64,000 bases of DNA from Mesorhizobium loti (GTDB lineage: Bacteria; Pseudomonadota; Alphaproteobacteria; Rhizobiales; Rhizobiaceae): contig NZ_QGGH01000001.1 of the NCBI RefSeq assembly GCF_003148495.1, positions 640,347 to 704,346 of the forward strand, written 5' to 3'. The translations under genes were made by a program, and so were the position numbers. The notes under the pieces were generated by a model. It was not told where the DNA came from. It made no database searches and worked only from the letters and a program-made list of their open reading frames with translations. Numbering within the stretch: position 1 is the stretch's first letter; each line of letters starts with the position of its first letter. Below, piece by piece: positions 1-9,652 of the stretch.

Positions 1-7
1 AGCGTTT

Positions 8-1225
8 TTAGCGATTGATTGCCGTCGTGGTGTCGGTCGCGGCTGCAGCCTTGGGTGGCCAGGAGAAATCGTCGGCGCGGCCGGGCGAAGCCACGGGTGC
101 CTTGCCCTCCACCACCAGCCTTTCGCCGGGCAGGTCCGGATCGGCCTTCGCCAGTGGTGCCGCGCCAAGCAACTCGGAGCCGCCGTCGAGCGCCGGATCG
201 CTGAGCAGCATTGGCGCGGTGCGGTCGATGACGATGGGGGCTGCGGCCGGCGCCGGCGTCTCCACGGGAGCGCCCGCTGGCGCGGAAGCCGTAACCACGC
301 TTCCCGGCGCGGACAGGCCGAGGATCTTCAACAGTGGTTTTTCGGTATAGAAGGCGAGCTTGCGCTTGCCTGCCTTCGAGACATTGATGCCGTCATCGGC
401 GCGCAGCCGCACCGGTTGGCCGTTCATGTCGGGGCCGCTGGTGATGAAGGCGCCGTTCTCGTCGACGAACCCGTCCCAGACGTCGACGAATTCGCCGCCA
501 TGGCTTTCGGCCGCCTTATGGTAGATGTCGTTGAAGGCCAGCATGTCGGAGGTCATCTTCGGCACCCGGAACGCTGGCATGCCGACCCACAGGAAAGGCA
601 CTTTCGCAGTGGCGATGACCTTGCCGAGTGCATCGGTGCGACGCTCATATTCCTTGGTCCAATTCTCGGACCAAGGCTGCTCGCGCACATCCCCCACCTT
701 CATCTGCTGACGGTCGTTGGAACCCAGCATGACGACCACGGCGGTCGGGTTTTCGGTCTCGATCAGCGATTTGATCTGTTCGGGCCAGTTGTAGAAATCA
801 TCACGCACGAAGCCGGACGAACCATTGGAGCGAGCAACGATCCTGACGCCGGGATTCTCGGCAAAGGCGGTGTCCAGGCCTTCGGCGAGGCCTGCCGCCA
901 TGAAGTCGCCGACCACCAGGACGACGCGGGCGTCCGGCGCCTTGTCTACCACCGGGGTTTCCGGCTCGGCTGGCGGGCGAGGGGCGCGGGGTTTCTTGGC
1001 CTTGGGTCTCGGTTTCGCCTGCTGGATGTCAAGCGGTGGCTCGATCCGCTCGCTGCGGCGCGGAAACAGAAGGTCGCGCAACGACCAGCCACGATTTTGC
1101 TGCTGCTCCTGCGCCATGGCCGGCGCGTGGAAGGCGCCAGCCACACAGACGGCGAGCACGACGATGGCCAGGACAAGCACCGGCACGCGACGAACAAGCC
1201 TTGCGATGCGCGCAGCCGAAGCCAA
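8..1225 (-). CDS. DUF459/SGNH-hydrolase-like membrane-anchored protein, probably catalytically inactive
   Basis: An N-terminal hydrophobic anchor (about residues 8-38) is followed by a Pro/Lys/Arg-rich linker and an SGNH-like domain of about 200 residues, then a Pro/Ala-rich tail. The GxND block is present (MLGSNDRQQM). Block I reads VVGDFMAAGL, with Phe where the nucleophilic Ser is expected, and the last block reads DDGINVSKAG, with Asn where the catalytic His is expected. A TTG start at 1225 is chosen because GGAGGA lies six bases upstream; the frame stays open to a TTG at 1297, which has no ribosome site. It follows the transglycosylase gene on the same strand, so a role in peptidoglycan or surface polysaccharide handling is inferred. 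The family call is fairly safe; the function is unknown. Confidence 0.75.
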   Translation of the reverse strand: MASAARIARLVRRVPVLVLAIVVLAVCVAGAFHAPAMAQEQQQNRGWSLRDLLFPRRSERIEPPLDIQQAKPRPKAKKPRAPRPPAEPETPVVDKAPDARVVLVVGDFMAAGLAEGLDTAFAENPGVRIVARSNGSSGFVRDDFYNWPEQIKSLIETENPTAVVVMLGSNDRQQMKVGDVREQPWSENWTKEYERRTDALGKVIATAKVPFLWVGMPAFRVPKMTSDMLAFNDIYHKAAESHGGEFVDVWDGFVDENGAFITSGPDMNGQPVRLRADDGINVSKAGKRKLAFYTEKPLLKILGLSAPGSVVTASAPAGAPVETPAPAAAPIVIDRTAPMLLSDPALDGGSELLGAAPLAKADPDLPGERLVVEGKAPVASPGRADDFSWPPKAAAATDTTTAINR

Positions 1226-1356
1226 CCGTTTCCTCCATCCCTTGGCGCGCTCCCGCGAAAAATCGCAGCGATTTTTTCGCGAAGAACCTTGCGCCAAACC
1301 TGATTACTACAGTGTCCTTTGCGCGCCCGGAAGGCTGCGTGACACCGCAGGTGGCT

Positions 1357-2577
1357 CTATTTCTGCCGGAGCCACTTCAGCACTTCCATGCTCGGATAGC
1401 CATCCTGGGTCAAGCCGGCCTTGGCCTGGAAGGCCATGATGGCAGTCTTCGAGCCGTCGCCGATCTTGCCGTCGAACTTGCCGTCATAAAGGCCATGCTG
1501 GGAAAGCCGCTTCTGCAGTTCCTGCCTTTCCTCGAAAGTGAGCTTGGTGAAAGGCCGCTTCCAGTCCTGCACGAGACCGCTGGAGCCTGCGATTTCGTCG
1601 GCAAGAAGACCGACGGCAAGCGCATATTTGTCGGCGTTGTTGTAGGCTTTGATGACCGTGAAGTTCTTGATCATCAGGAAGGCCGGCCCGCCGCGGCCGT
1701 CCGGCACCTTCAACGTCGCCTTGTCGGAGCCGTTCTTGAACGGCTTGCCGTTGGCCCTGACGACGCCGAGCGCCTGCCATTGCGACAGCGTCTTGGAACC
1801 GCCGGGAAGTTTGCCGGCAGGCAAGGCGACCTCATAGCCCCAGGTCTTGCCGGCCTGCCAGCCATTCTTCTTCAACAGGTTGGCGGAGGTCGCCAACGCA
1901 TCGGGGATCGAATTCCAGATGTCGCGCTTGCCGTTGCCGTCCATGTCGACGGCATAATGCAGATAGCTGGTCGGGATGAACTGGGTGTGGCCCATGGCGC
2001 CGGCCCAGGATCCGCTCAGATGGCTTTCGTCGATATCGCCGGTCTGCAGGATCTTCAGCGCGGCGATCAGCTGGGTGCGGGCGAATTTCGCGCGCTTCGG
2101 ATCGGCATAGGCCAAGGTCGCCAGCGAGCGCACGACATTGCGCATGATGTCGTCGCGCTTGAGGATCTCGCCATAGTTCGATTCCATCGACCAGATGGCC
2201 AGCAGGATGTAGCGGTCGACGCCGAACCTGGCCTCGATCCGGTCCAGCCACGGCTTCCATTTCCTGGCCATCTGCTGGCCGACGGAGACCGACTGGTCAT
2301 GGACGCGGTTGTCGAAATAGTCCCAGGCAGGGGCCGTGAATTCAGGCTGCGTGCGCGCCTTTTCCAGCACCACCGGGTCAATATCCCTGATGTCCTTGAA
2401 GGCCTGGTCGTAGAGGGCGCCGGAAACACCGCTCTGCACGGCGGTGGCGCGGAAGCCGGCGACCCATTGCCGGAAACCGGCATCGGCGAAAGCGGGGCCA
2501 GGCATCAGCAGAGCGAGCGAGAGGCTGGCTGCCGCTACAATGCTGGTAAAACGTTTTGCGGCATTGCGAACGGACAT
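1357..2577 (-). CDS. Lytic murein transglycosylase, MltB family, with C-terminal peptidoglycan-binding domain
   Basis: Periplasmic enzyme cleaving the MurNAc-GlcNAc bond of peptidoglycan with 1,6-anhydro product formation. A signal peptide ends near PAFA. The SLT_2/MltB domain follows, with the probable catalytic Glu in SMESNYGEI and the family stretches GAMGHTQFIPTSYLHYAVD and DIWNSIPDALATSANLL. The last 60 residues form a PG_binding_1 domain (LQKRLSQHGLYDGKFDGKIG). The ATG at 2577 is preceded by AAGGAGG at five bases, so the longer frame to 2610 is rejected. At 406 residues the length is normal for rhizobial MltB-type proteins. The DUF459 gene follows about 130 bases downstream on the same strand, so they may be cotranscribed. 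Confidence 0.92.
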   Translation of the reverse strand: MSVRNAAKRFTSIVAAASLSLALLMPGPAFADAGFRQWVAGFRATAVQSGVSGALYDQAFKDIRDIDPVVLEKARTQPEFTAPAWDYFDNRVHDQSVSVGQQMARKWKPWLDRIEARFGVDRYILLAIWSMESNYGEILKRDDIMRNVVRSLATLAYADPKRAKFARTQLIAALKILQTGDIDESHLSGSWAGAMGHTQFIPTSYLHYAVDMDGNGKRDIWNSIPDALATSANLLKKNGWQAGKTWGYEVALPAGKLPGGSKTLSQWQALGVVRANGKPFKNGSDKATLKVPDGRGGPAFLMIKNFTVIKAYNNADKYALAVGLLADEIAGSSGLVQDWKRPFTKLTFEERQELQKRLSQHGLYDGKFDGKIGDGSKTAIMAFQAKAGLTQDGYPSMEVLKWLRQK

Positions 2578-2784
2578 CTTTTCCTCCTTCTCTGTCTCAG
2601 GAAAGACCATTCATCGCCGAACCAGGTTAGGAATTAGTTTACCATAGGTGCCACCGGGAACGAAAAGACGCCTCGAAGCTTTACCGGTGAACGTTCCCCT
2701 CAGTCGCCCAATAGTCCTCAATTCCGGCGTGAAAATGTCTTGACGGGGATTGCGGAGCTGGCCATCAAACGGATAATTGACAGC

Positions 2785-3687
2785 ATGAAGAGAGTTCGCA
2801 AGGCAGTCTTCCCGGTCGCCGGTCTCGGCACACGGTTTCTCCCGGCCACCAAGGCCGTCCCCAAGGAAATGCTGACCGTCGTCGACCGGCCAGTGATCCA
2901 GTATGTCGTGGATGAAGCGCGCGAGGCCGGCATCGAGCATTTCATCTTCGTCACCGGCCGCAACAAGGCCGTCATCGAGGATCATTTCGACATCCAGTTC
3001 GAGCTCTACGACACGCTGGCCCAGCGCGGCAAGGACGACCAGCTCGCTCGCCTGCAACGGCTGCAGCCGGCGCCGGGGCAGACCAGCTTCACACGCCAGC
3101 AGGTGCCGATGGGGCTCGGCCATGCCGTCTGGTGCGCCCGCGAGCTCGTCGGCGACGAGCCCTTCGCGCTTTTGCTGCCCGACATGATCATGCAGTCGGA
3201 GAAGAGCTGCATGAAGGCAATGGTCGAGCTCTACGAAGAGACCGGCAACAACATCATCGCCGTGCAGGAATGCGATCCCGCCGAAGCCCACAAATATGGC
3301 ATCGTCGGCCGCGGCGAGGACACGCATCACGGCTTCCGCATCACCGAGATGGTGGAAAAGCCGAAGACCGGCACCGCGCCATCCAATCTCTACATCAACG
3401 GCCGCTACATCCTGCAGCCCGAGATATTCAAGATCCTCGAAGGCCAGGAGAAGGGCGCCGGCAACGAGATCCAGCTCACCGACGCCATGCTGAAGCTGGA
3501 GAAGCAGCAGCCCTTCTATGGCTACCATTATCAGGGCCGCACCTTCGATTGCGGATCGCCGGAAGGCTTTGTCGAGGCCAATGTCGCCTTCGCGCTGTGG
3601 CGCAGTGACATGAACGAGAACATGGCCAGCGTGATCCGCACGCTTCTCGATGAGATAAAACCATCGGCGCGGCGCGGCGCGGCCTAA
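2785..3687 (+). CDS. galU: UTP-glucose-1-phosphate uridylyltransferase
   Basis: Makes UDP-glucose from UTP and glucose-1-phosphate in the cytoplasm, the precursor for exopolysaccharide, LPS and cyclic glucans. The nucleotidyltransferase signature is at the N terminus ([17 protein letters not shown]), followed by [16 protein letters not shown] and [12 protein letters not shown]. The protein has 300 residues, the usual GalU length. The frame opens at a TTG (2740), but the ATG at 2785 begins exactly at the conserved [10 protein letters not shown] start. It is divergent from mltB and convergent with the beta-barrel gene. Confidence 0.95.
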   Translation: MKRVRKAVFPVAGLGTRFLPATKAVPKEMLTVVDRPVIQYVVDEAREAGIEHFIFVTGRNKAVIEDHFDIQFELYDTLAQRGKDDQLARLQRLQPAPGQTSFTRQQVPMGLGHAVWCARELVGDEPFALLLPDMIMQSEKSCMKAMVELYEETGNNIIAVQECDPAEAHKYGIVGRGEDTHHGFRITEMVEKPKTGTAPSNLYINGRYILQPEIFKILEGQEKGAGNEIQLTDAMLKLEKQQPFYGYHYQGRTFDCGSPEGFVEANVAFALWRSDMNENMASVIRTLLDEIKPSARRGAA

Positions 3688-3735
3688 GGCAGGCACGCTG
3701 GAGACACGGCCTGACATGTCTGCTTGGCTAGATTC

Positions 3736-5526
3736 CTACCTCTGGACTTTCACGCCCAGGAAGATGCTGTTGGCGGTGTAGTCGCGACCCGGCAAATTGC
3801 TGGTCAGCTTTTCGGTCCTCACCCTTGTGGTCAGGCCGGCATAGCGGTTCAGCCACCATGTCAGTCCGGCCTCGGCGCTCAAGGTCATGTCGTGGCCGTC
3901 GATGCCAATATAGTCACGCCAGTCGAGGCCCAACGCAGCATTGCCGGTGAGGTTGGCACGAATCAGGCGTTCGCCCGTCAGGCGGCCGGAATAGAGGATG
4001 TCGCCGCTTTCGTTAGCGGTGGTCGTGGGCTCGACTGTGGTCTTGCCGGTCAGGCCGATCGTCGTGCCGCGCTCCGGCGACCATTTGAGGTCGGCATTGA
4101 CGGTCGCACCCGAAATCGCCTCCAGGTTTTTGTCGTCGATCGCTTCCCTGAGCCAGCCAGCCGAGAATTCACCCGACAGCTTCTCACCCATGTCGAGCGC
4201 AAGACCGGCGCGGGCGCCGAGCCGCGTCGACGAGCGCTCGAAGCCTTCGTTGTCGATGCGTTGGTCATAGGCCCGGCGGCCGACCTCGATTTCGGTGAAG
4301 GGGGTTATGGCGGGGGAGATCTCGTAGCCGGTCCGCAAGGTCGCGGTGTAGAGCGTGGAGTCTTGATCCTTCTGCGACAGCGAGGTGCCGTTTGAAAGCT
4401 TGGCGTCGCCATAGAAGTCGTGCGAGACCGCGCCGGTCAACGTGTACTGCATCTTGCCGACGTGTTTTTCGACGGCCAGGCTGCCGTCGACGGTCTGCCG
4501 CAGCGGCTGCTTGCTGACACCTGCGATGGCGTCCGGCGCCGACGCCGATTCCGGCACCGCCTCGTAGCCGAGCTTGGCGATGGCGCGCAATTCATTATCG
4601 AGGTCGACATTGAGCTGGCCTTCGATGCGCCCTTGCTCGTTGTGAACCGGGTAACCGGAGACGGTCTCGCGAAACAGGCCATAGCCGTCGATCGTGGCGG
4701 AGTTCTCGCGCCAGTCGGAGGCGGCGGAAAAACGCAGCGCCGTCTCGGACAACAGTGCCGACTTGCCGGCACTGCTCGAATCGCCGTTCGACGTGGCGGT
4801 CAGGCCCTGTTCGATCGTCGGCCGGATGACGAAGGAGCCCCATTTGACGCCGGTGGCGGCGAACGGATCATCCTCCGGCTTCTTTTTCTGGCCTTCGATG
4901 GCGTCCGTGCGCTCTGCGCCTGGGTCGAGCTTCTGCTTGTCGGCGCTGTCGATGGTGAGGGCGCGGCGGTTGGCCGTCTCCTGATCGGTATCTGCACCAT
5001 CGGTGGCGTCCGTCGTGGAGGCGGTCGTTGAAGCAGTGGTGTCGGTGTCTGCCGCCGTCGGCTTCTTCTTCTTTTTCGACTTGTCCGCAGCCTTGTCCTT
5101 GGCCTGGTCAGCCGCGTTCTGCCCGGCGGTCGATGAGCGGCGGCGAGGCTTGGGCGGTGCCGGAGTGTCGGCGGAGGTGTCGTCGGTGGCTGCCGGCGGG
5201 TCGAAAACGCTGCCGGCGGCAGTTGCGTCGCCGGTGTCCGTGTCGTCAGGCACGGCGCCGGCGCTGGCCGGCAGATAGGTACGGGCCGGCGCATTGTCTT
5301 GCGCCGCATTGGTCGGCGCCTGACCTTGCGCTGCCAAAGCGAGTTGTCTCGCCTTGCGCTGCTGGTCGGACAGGATCGCCGATTCCGAAACCTCGCCGCG
5401 CAGTTCCGTTTCCTGCGCATGGAGCGCCGTTGGGCGCAGCAGGGCAAACATGCTGGTCGCCAGCAACAAGGCGCAGACCGCCTTGCCCTTTCGTCCACTC
5501 GATTTTTCTGGCTGGACCCCGGACAT
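3736..5526 (-). CDS. Outer membrane beta-barrel protein with long disordered N-terminal region
   Basis: A signal peptide ends near LHAQE. Residues about 50-220 are low complexity: Ala/Asp/Thr-rich stretches, a run of basic residues (KSKKKKKP) and a Pro/Arg patch. From about residue 225 the protein alternates polar and hydrophobic residues in the manner of a beta-barrel (GSFVIRPTIEQGLTATSN onward) and ends in a barrel-like closing strand, IFLGVKVQR. It resembles the rhizobial 'putative beta-barrel porin 2' class, often found near polysaccharide genes. galU lies convergent to it and kdsD is divergent on the other side. The substrate or partner is unknown. The ATG at 5526 is preferred over a GTG three codons upstream. 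Confidence 0.75.
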   Translation of the reverse strand: MSGVQPEKSSGRKGKAVCALLLATSMFALLRPTALHAQETELRGEVSESAILSDQQRKARQLALAAQGQAPTNAAQDNAPARTYLPASAGAVPDDTDTGDATAAGSVFDPPAATDDTSADTPAPPKPRRRSSTAGQNAADQAKDKAADKSKKKKKPTAADTDTTASTTASTTDATDGADTDQETANRRALTIDSADKQKLDPGAERTDAIEGQKKKPEDDPFAATGVKWGSFVIRPTIEQGLTATSNGDSSSAGKSALLSETALRFSAASDWRENSATIDGYGLFRETVSGYPVHNEQGRIEGQLNVDLDNELRAIAKLGYEAVPESASAPDAIAGVSKQPLRQTVDGSLAVEKHVGKMQYTLTGAVSHDFYGDAKLSNGTSLSQKDQDSTLYTATLRTGYEISPAITPFTEIEVGRRAYDQRIDNEGFERSSTRLGARAGLALDMGEKLSGEFSAGWLREAIDDKNLEAISGATVNADLKWSPERGTTIGLTGKTTVEPTTTANESGDILYSGRLTGERLIRANLTGNAALGLDWRDYIGIDGHDMTLSAEAGLTWWLNRYAGLTTRVRTEKLTSNLPGRDYTANSIFLGVKVQR

Positions 5527-5717
5527 CGCCACCACTGCTTGCGCGGCGCACGCGCGCCATACTTACCGAACCGTAAATGGGGATGGTTAACGGAGGGTTG
5601 AGGCGGGGCCCGTCAGCCGCTTGAAGCGCTGATTTCCAAAGGGATTCATGCCGCGCGCGTTAAGCTTTTGTTTTCACGCCTGTCGTTGTCGCAAACCACC
5701 GCACACGTTCGGACGAC

Positions 5718-6776
5718 ATGCCTGAGGCCATTTCTGTTGGACAGCGCGCCGGCAAAGCGCTAATCGCATCAGCCATGCATGCGGGATCCCTGGATAAGAA
5801 GCCTTTGGACAGGCAAGCCTCTATCGCTTCGGCGCTGAGGACGGTGGCAACCGAACAGGCGGGGGTTGCGGCCCTTGCCGAGGCCCTCGAGAATGGATTG
5901 GCCGGGCCTTTTGCCCAGGCCGTCGACATGATCTCGAGGATTGAAGGGCGGCTCATCGTCACCGGCGTCGGTAAAAGCGGCCATATCGGTTCGAAGATCG
6001 CGGCGACGCTGGCCTCGACCGGCACGCCGGCTTTCTTTGTCCATCCCGCCGAAGCCAATCACGGCGATCTCGGCATGATCGCCAGGGACGACGCCATCAT
6101 CGCCATGTCGTGGTCGGGCGAGAGCAAGGAACTGATGGGCATCGTTGCCTATTCCAGGCGCTTCTCCATTCCGCTGATCGCCATAACCGCCGGAGAGACA
6201 TCGGCACTGGCGCGGGCCGCCGACGTCGTGCTGCTGCTGCCGCGCGCGCCGGAGGCCTGTCCGCACGGCCTGGCGCCGACGACATCGACGCTGCTGCAAC
6301 TGGTGATGGGTGACGCGCTGGCGATTGCGCTGCTCGAAGCGCGCGGTTTCACGCCGGACCATTTCCGCACCTTTCACCCGGGCGGCCAGCTCGGCGCCAA
6401 CCTGACGCAGATCCGCGAGATCATGCATGTCGGTGACAGGCTGCCGCTGGTGGTCACGGGCACCGGCATGCAGGACGCGATCCTGGAACTGTCGCGCAAG
6501 GGATTTGGCTGCGTGGCGATCACCGACGCCGACGGTGCGCTAGTCGGCATCATCACCGATGGTGACATCCGCCGTCACATCGGCAGCAATCTGCTAGCGA
6601 TGACGGTGGATCAGGTGATGACAAGAGGACCGAAGACGGCGACACCGGACACGCTGGTGGCAACGGCCCTGCAGACGATCAACAATTCAGCCATCACCAG
6701 TCTGATGGTGGTGGAGGGCCGGAAACCAGTCGGCCTCATCCATCTGCATGATCTCTTGCGTATCGGCGCCGCCTAA
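5718..6776 (+). CDS. kdsD: D-arabinose-5-phosphate isomerase, KpsF/GutQ family
   Basis: Converts ribulose-5-phosphate to arabinose-5-phosphate, the first step of Kdo synthesis for LPS. A SIS domain (about residues 65-200) holds VTGVGKSGHIGSKIAATLAS, HGDLGMI and the SWSGESKEL phosphosugar motif. Two CBS repeats follow (about 225-280 and 290-345) containing GIITDGDIRRH. The total of 352 residues is slightly longer than average because of an N-terminal extension of about 40 residues. An internal ATG at 5775 is an alternative start; neither has a strong ribosome site. The TAA stop lies inside an intergenic repeat. Confidence 0.93.
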   Translation: MPEAISVGQRAGKALIASAMHAGSLDKKPLDRQASIASALRTVATEQAGVAALAEALENGLAGPFAQAVDMISRIEGRLIVTGVGKSGHIGSKIAATLASTGTPAFFVHPAEANHGDLGMIARDDAIIAMSWSGESKELMGIVAYSRRFSIPLIAITAGETSALARAADVVLLLPRAPEACPHGLAPTTSTLLQLVMGDALAIALLEARGFTPDHFRTFHPGGQLGANLTQIREIMHVGDRLPLVVTGTGMQDAILELSRKGFGCVAITDADGALVGIITDGDIRRHIGSNLLAMTVDQVMTRGPKTATPDTLVATALQTINNSAITSLMVVEGRKPVGLIHLHDLLRIGAA

Positions 6777-6828
6777 GGTGGGCTGATATTAGGCTGATGC
6801 CGGCCTGACCTGAATCTCACACATCCTC
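6775..6828. repeat. Palindromic intergenic repeat, family A, short copy
   Basis: Begins AAGGTG inside the TAA stop of kdsD and ends with the reverse complement of AGGATGTGTGAGATTCAGG. The same ends, AAGGTGTG...GATTCAGGT, occur at 23077-23221, where the centre is longer. This looks like a short RIME-type mosaic element. Confidence 0.65.
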
Positions 6829-6840
6829 AACGGCGTACGC

Positions 6841-7305
6841 TCAGACCGCCTCAACGGTCAGTTCCAGATCCGTGTCGGCCGCACCCGTCACGCGCACCTG
6901 CGTGCCGGCCGGCAGGTCCGGGCCGGAGACACGCCACAGCGTGTCGCCCAGCTTGATGCGGCCACGGCCGTCCCGGATCGGTTCGGCAAGTGTCGCCATG
7001 CGGCCGACCATCTGCGCGCCGCGCCGGTTGAGCAGCGGCTGGTCGGTTGGGTCGTTGCGACTGCCGACCAGTTTCTTGCCGACATAGGCCGAGACCAGCG
7101 ATAGCGCCAGGAAGGCGAGGACCTGAACCTGCCAGGTCCAGAAGCCGGCGTCCCAGATCAGCAGCGACACCGCGCCGATGATCAGGGCGGCGATGCCGAT
7201 CCACAGCATGAAGATACCCGGCGCGATGATTTCCATCACCAGCAGGACGAAGCCGAGAACCATCCAGTTCCACGGTCCGAGTTCGGAAATGATGCGGTCG
7301 ATCAT
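6841..7305 (-). CDS. NfeD family membrane protein
   Basis: Inner-membrane partner of SPFH/stomatin proteins. Three or four hydrophobic segments fill residues 12-85 (WMVLGFVLLVMEIIAPGIF onward). The C-terminal 60 residues form the small OB-fold typical of short NfeD proteins, with GRMATLAEPIRDGRGRIKLGD and LWRVSGPDLPAGTQVRV. It is 154 residues long, normal for the short form without the N-terminal protease. It starts 11 bases after the stop of the SPFH gene, so the two form an operon acting in membrane microdomain or protein quality control. Confidence 0.9.
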   Translation of the reverse strand: MIDRIISELGPWNWMVLGFVLLVMEIIAPGIFMLWIGIAALIIGAVSLLIWDAGFWTWQVQVLAFLALSLVSAYVGKKLVGSRNDPTDQPLLNRRGAQMVGRMATLAEPIRDGRGRIKLGDTLWRVSGPDLPAGTQVRVTGAADTDLELTVEAV

Positions 7306-7316
7306 GGCTTATGATC

Positions 7317-8267
7317 TCAGTTCTCGCTCGGGCGCACGACCGGCGGGCGTGCGACCTGCCTCTGCGAGCCGGTGGTGCCTTCGCTGCGGAAGACTTCCTT
7401 GGCGATCTCGCCAATGCCGCCGAGCGAGCCGATCAGCGACGATGCCTCGAAGGGCATCAGCACGATCTTGCTGTTGGTGGCCGTGCCGATCCTGCCAAGC
7501 GCTTCGGTGTATTTCAGCGCCACGAAGTAGTTCAGCGCCTGCACGTCGCCCTTGGATATTGCTTCCGACACCACCTGGGTGGCGCGGGCTTCCGCCTCAG
7601 CCGAACGTTCGCGCGCCTCGGCGTCGCGGAAGGCGGCTTCCTTGCGGCCCTCGGCCTCGAGGATCTGCGACTGCTTGAGGCCTTCGGCGGCGAGGATCTG
7701 CGCGCGCTTGTTGCGTTCTGCCGTCATCTGCCGGCCCATCGATTCGATGAGGTTGGCCGGTGGGTTGATGTCCTTGATCTCGACGCGGGTGATCTTGATG
7801 CCCCACGGATGCGCCGCCTCATCGACGACACGCAGCAGGCGCTCGTTGATGGCGTCGCGGTTCGACAACAGCTCGTCGAGGTCCATCGAACCCATGACGG
7901 TACGGATGTTGGTCATCGTCAGGTTGAGGATGGCGTTCTGCAGGCCGGCGACCTGGTAGGCAGCCTGCGCCGCGTTGAGGATCTGGAAAAAGGCGATGCC
8001 GTCGACACCGACAATGGCGTTGTCGCGGGTGATGATTTCCTGGCTCGGAACGTCGAGCACCTGCTCCATCATGTTCATCTTGGCGCCGATGCGGTCGACG
8101 AACGGGAAAATGAAATTGAGGCCTGGGCTCAGTGTCTTGGTGTAACGGCCAAAGCGCTCCACCGTATAGTTGTAGCCTTGCGGGATTGTCCTGATGCCTT
8201 TGATCAGAAGCACCAATACCAGAAGGGCAAGTGCACCAACCGCAATATCGAAACCACTGAAATCCAT
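7317..8267 (-). CDS. SPFH/Band 7 domain protein, stomatin/QmcA-like
   Basis: Anchored by one N-terminal transmembrane segment (about residues 5-25, [13 protein letters not shown]), followed by the Band 7 domain ([55 protein letters not shown]). A charged coiled coil (about 185-250) and a hydrophobic C-terminal stretch complete it. The ATG at 8267, ten codons inside the longest frame, has GGGAG upstream. The protein has 316 residues, typical of QmcA/stomatin oligomers. The nfeD gene follows at once, the standard SPFH-NfeD pairing. Confidence 0.93.
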   Translation of the reverse strand: MDFSGFDIAVGALALLVLVLLIKGIRTIPQGYNYTVERFGRYTKTLSPGLNFIFPFVDRIGAKMNMMEQVLDVPSQEIITRDNAIVGVDGIAFFQILNAAQAAYQVAGLQNAILNLTMTNIRTVMGSMDLDELLSNRDAINERLLRVVDEAAHPWGIKITRVEIKDINPPANLIESMGRQMTAERNKRAQILAAEGLKQSQILEAEGRKEAAFRDAEARERSAEAEARATQVVSEAISKGDVQALNYFVALKYTEALGRIGTATNSKIVLMPFEASSLIGSLGGIGEIAKEVFRSEGTTGSQRQVARPPVVRPSEN

Positions 8268-8388
8268 TTGGCTCTCCCTCAGACGAAGGCCGCACAAGCC
8301 ATTCTCGCGCGGCCGACTTCACCAAAGACTTAAGTGTGTTTCAGATGCGTTACAATCAGGTGATGATGGATTGTTTGTGGTTTTGCAC

Positions 8389-9600
8389 TCAGCGGTTGAA
8401 GGCAAACAGCCTTGCATCCGTGTCGTCTCGCCCGTCGATCGAGGCCGAGACAATCTCGGAAGCGATCTGCGAGAAGGTGATTCCGTTGCCGCCATAGCCC
8501 ATCACCGCATGGATGCGCGGGTGGCGGGGAATGGCGCCGATATAGGGCAGCCCGGTGGTCGTGGTGCCGAACGAACCGGTCCAGGCGAATTCAGGCCAGG
8601 TGTCGAGATGCGGAAATAGCTGGCCGAGCTTCTCGGCGATGCGCGCGCTCTTGTCGCCGATCAGCGCGTCGCGCTGCGCCTCGTCGACAAAATCCTCGTC
8701 CTCGCCGCCGCAGACGACCCTGCCGTCGGCTGTCGCGCGCATATAGAGATAGGGGTCCGACGCCTCCCAAATGAAGGCCGCCTGTGGCCAGATATTTCGC
8801 GATTGCGGGCGTGTCGCAATCGCCCATGTCGAGATGATCCGGTGGGCCGCGGCCGGCACGATGTCGACCAACTCGTAGCCGGTGGCCAGAACAACGTGTT
8901 GCGCGGTTATGGTCGGTCCATCCCTGGTCGCGACGACAACCTCGTCGGCGCTGTCCTCGATCGCTGTGGCTTCGAGGGGGGCGTAGAAGCGTGCCTTGCG
9001 GTCCAGGGTCTTGAGCAATAGCCCGGCCGTCAGCTTGCGTGGGTCGAGTGCGATGTTGCCATGGCTGAGAATGCCGCCGTCGCGGTCGATGCCGAATGTC
9101 TCCGCCAGCGGCGCTGGTGTGAGATAGGTCGCGCCGATGCCGGCTAGCCGACGCGCCTCGACCTCGTCGCGCAGTTCCGACGGACCGAGCATCGTGCCGG
9201 CCAGATAGAGCGACGGCGTGCGGCTCGGGCCACATTTTATGCCGAGTTCGGCAATGCGGGCGGCGAGGTTGGAGACGGCGAGCCGCGAGCGCCGCCAGGC
9301 CTGTTCTGCCGCGACTTTGCCGATCATCTTCGAGAGCGTCGAAAGCGGCTGGTCGATTTCGAATTGCACCAGCGCGGTGGTGGCCGACGTGGATCCTTCC
9401 AGCGGGCCGCGGCGGTCGATGCAGATCACCGCATGGCCGTTCGCCGTCAGCGCCTCGGCCATCATGGCGCCGCTGATGCCCATGCCGATGATGAGCACAT
9501 CCGTCTTGACGTCCCACGTCAGATTGTCCGTCGGCACCGCGGGCGCGCGATAGGCGGACCAGACGGGCCGGCCAGTTCTGAGGTCGAGTTTGCGTGGCAT
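8389..9600 (-). CDS. FAD-dependent oxidoreductase, DAO family
   Basis: A flavoprotein of the D-amino acid oxidase/glycine oxidase fold. The dinucleotide-binding motif is DVLIIGMGISGAMMAEAL near residue 33, followed by the basic residue pair after beta-2 (CIDRRGPLEGSTSATTALV). The C terminus carries the second FAD-contacting block (TTTGLPYIGAIPRHPRIHAVMGYGGNGIT, split across the family consensus). The substrate cannot be told. The ATG at 9600 with GGAG upstream is chosen over a 37-codon longer frame that runs into repeat DNA. The protein has 403 residues. It is upstream of hemH's repeat-filled 3' region, on a different strand context from any obvious pathway partner. Confidence 0.85.
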   Translation of the reverse strand: MPRKLDLRTGRPVWSAYRAPAVPTDNLTWDVKTDVLIIGMGISGAMMAEALTANGHAVICIDRRGPLEGSTSATTALVQFEIDQPLSTLSKMIGKVAAEQAWRRSRLAVSNLAARIAELGIKCGPSRTPSLYLAGTMLGPSELRDEVEARRLAGIGATYLTPAPLAETFGIDRDGGILSHGNIALDPRKLTAGLLLKTLDRKARFYAPLEATAIEDSADEVVVATRDGPTITAQHVVLATGYELVDIVPAAAHRIISTWAIATRPQSRNIWPQAAFIWEASDPYLYMRATADGRVVCGGEDEDFVDEAQRDALIGDKSARIAEKLGQLFPHLDTWPEFAWTGSFGTTTTGLPYIGAIPRHPRIHAVMGYGGNGITFSQIASEIVSASIDGRDDTDARLFAFNR

Positions 9601-9652
9601 CGAATTCTCCGGAGGGCGCGCCTCAACGCCCCGGAGCGGGCGTTGTTCCGGT

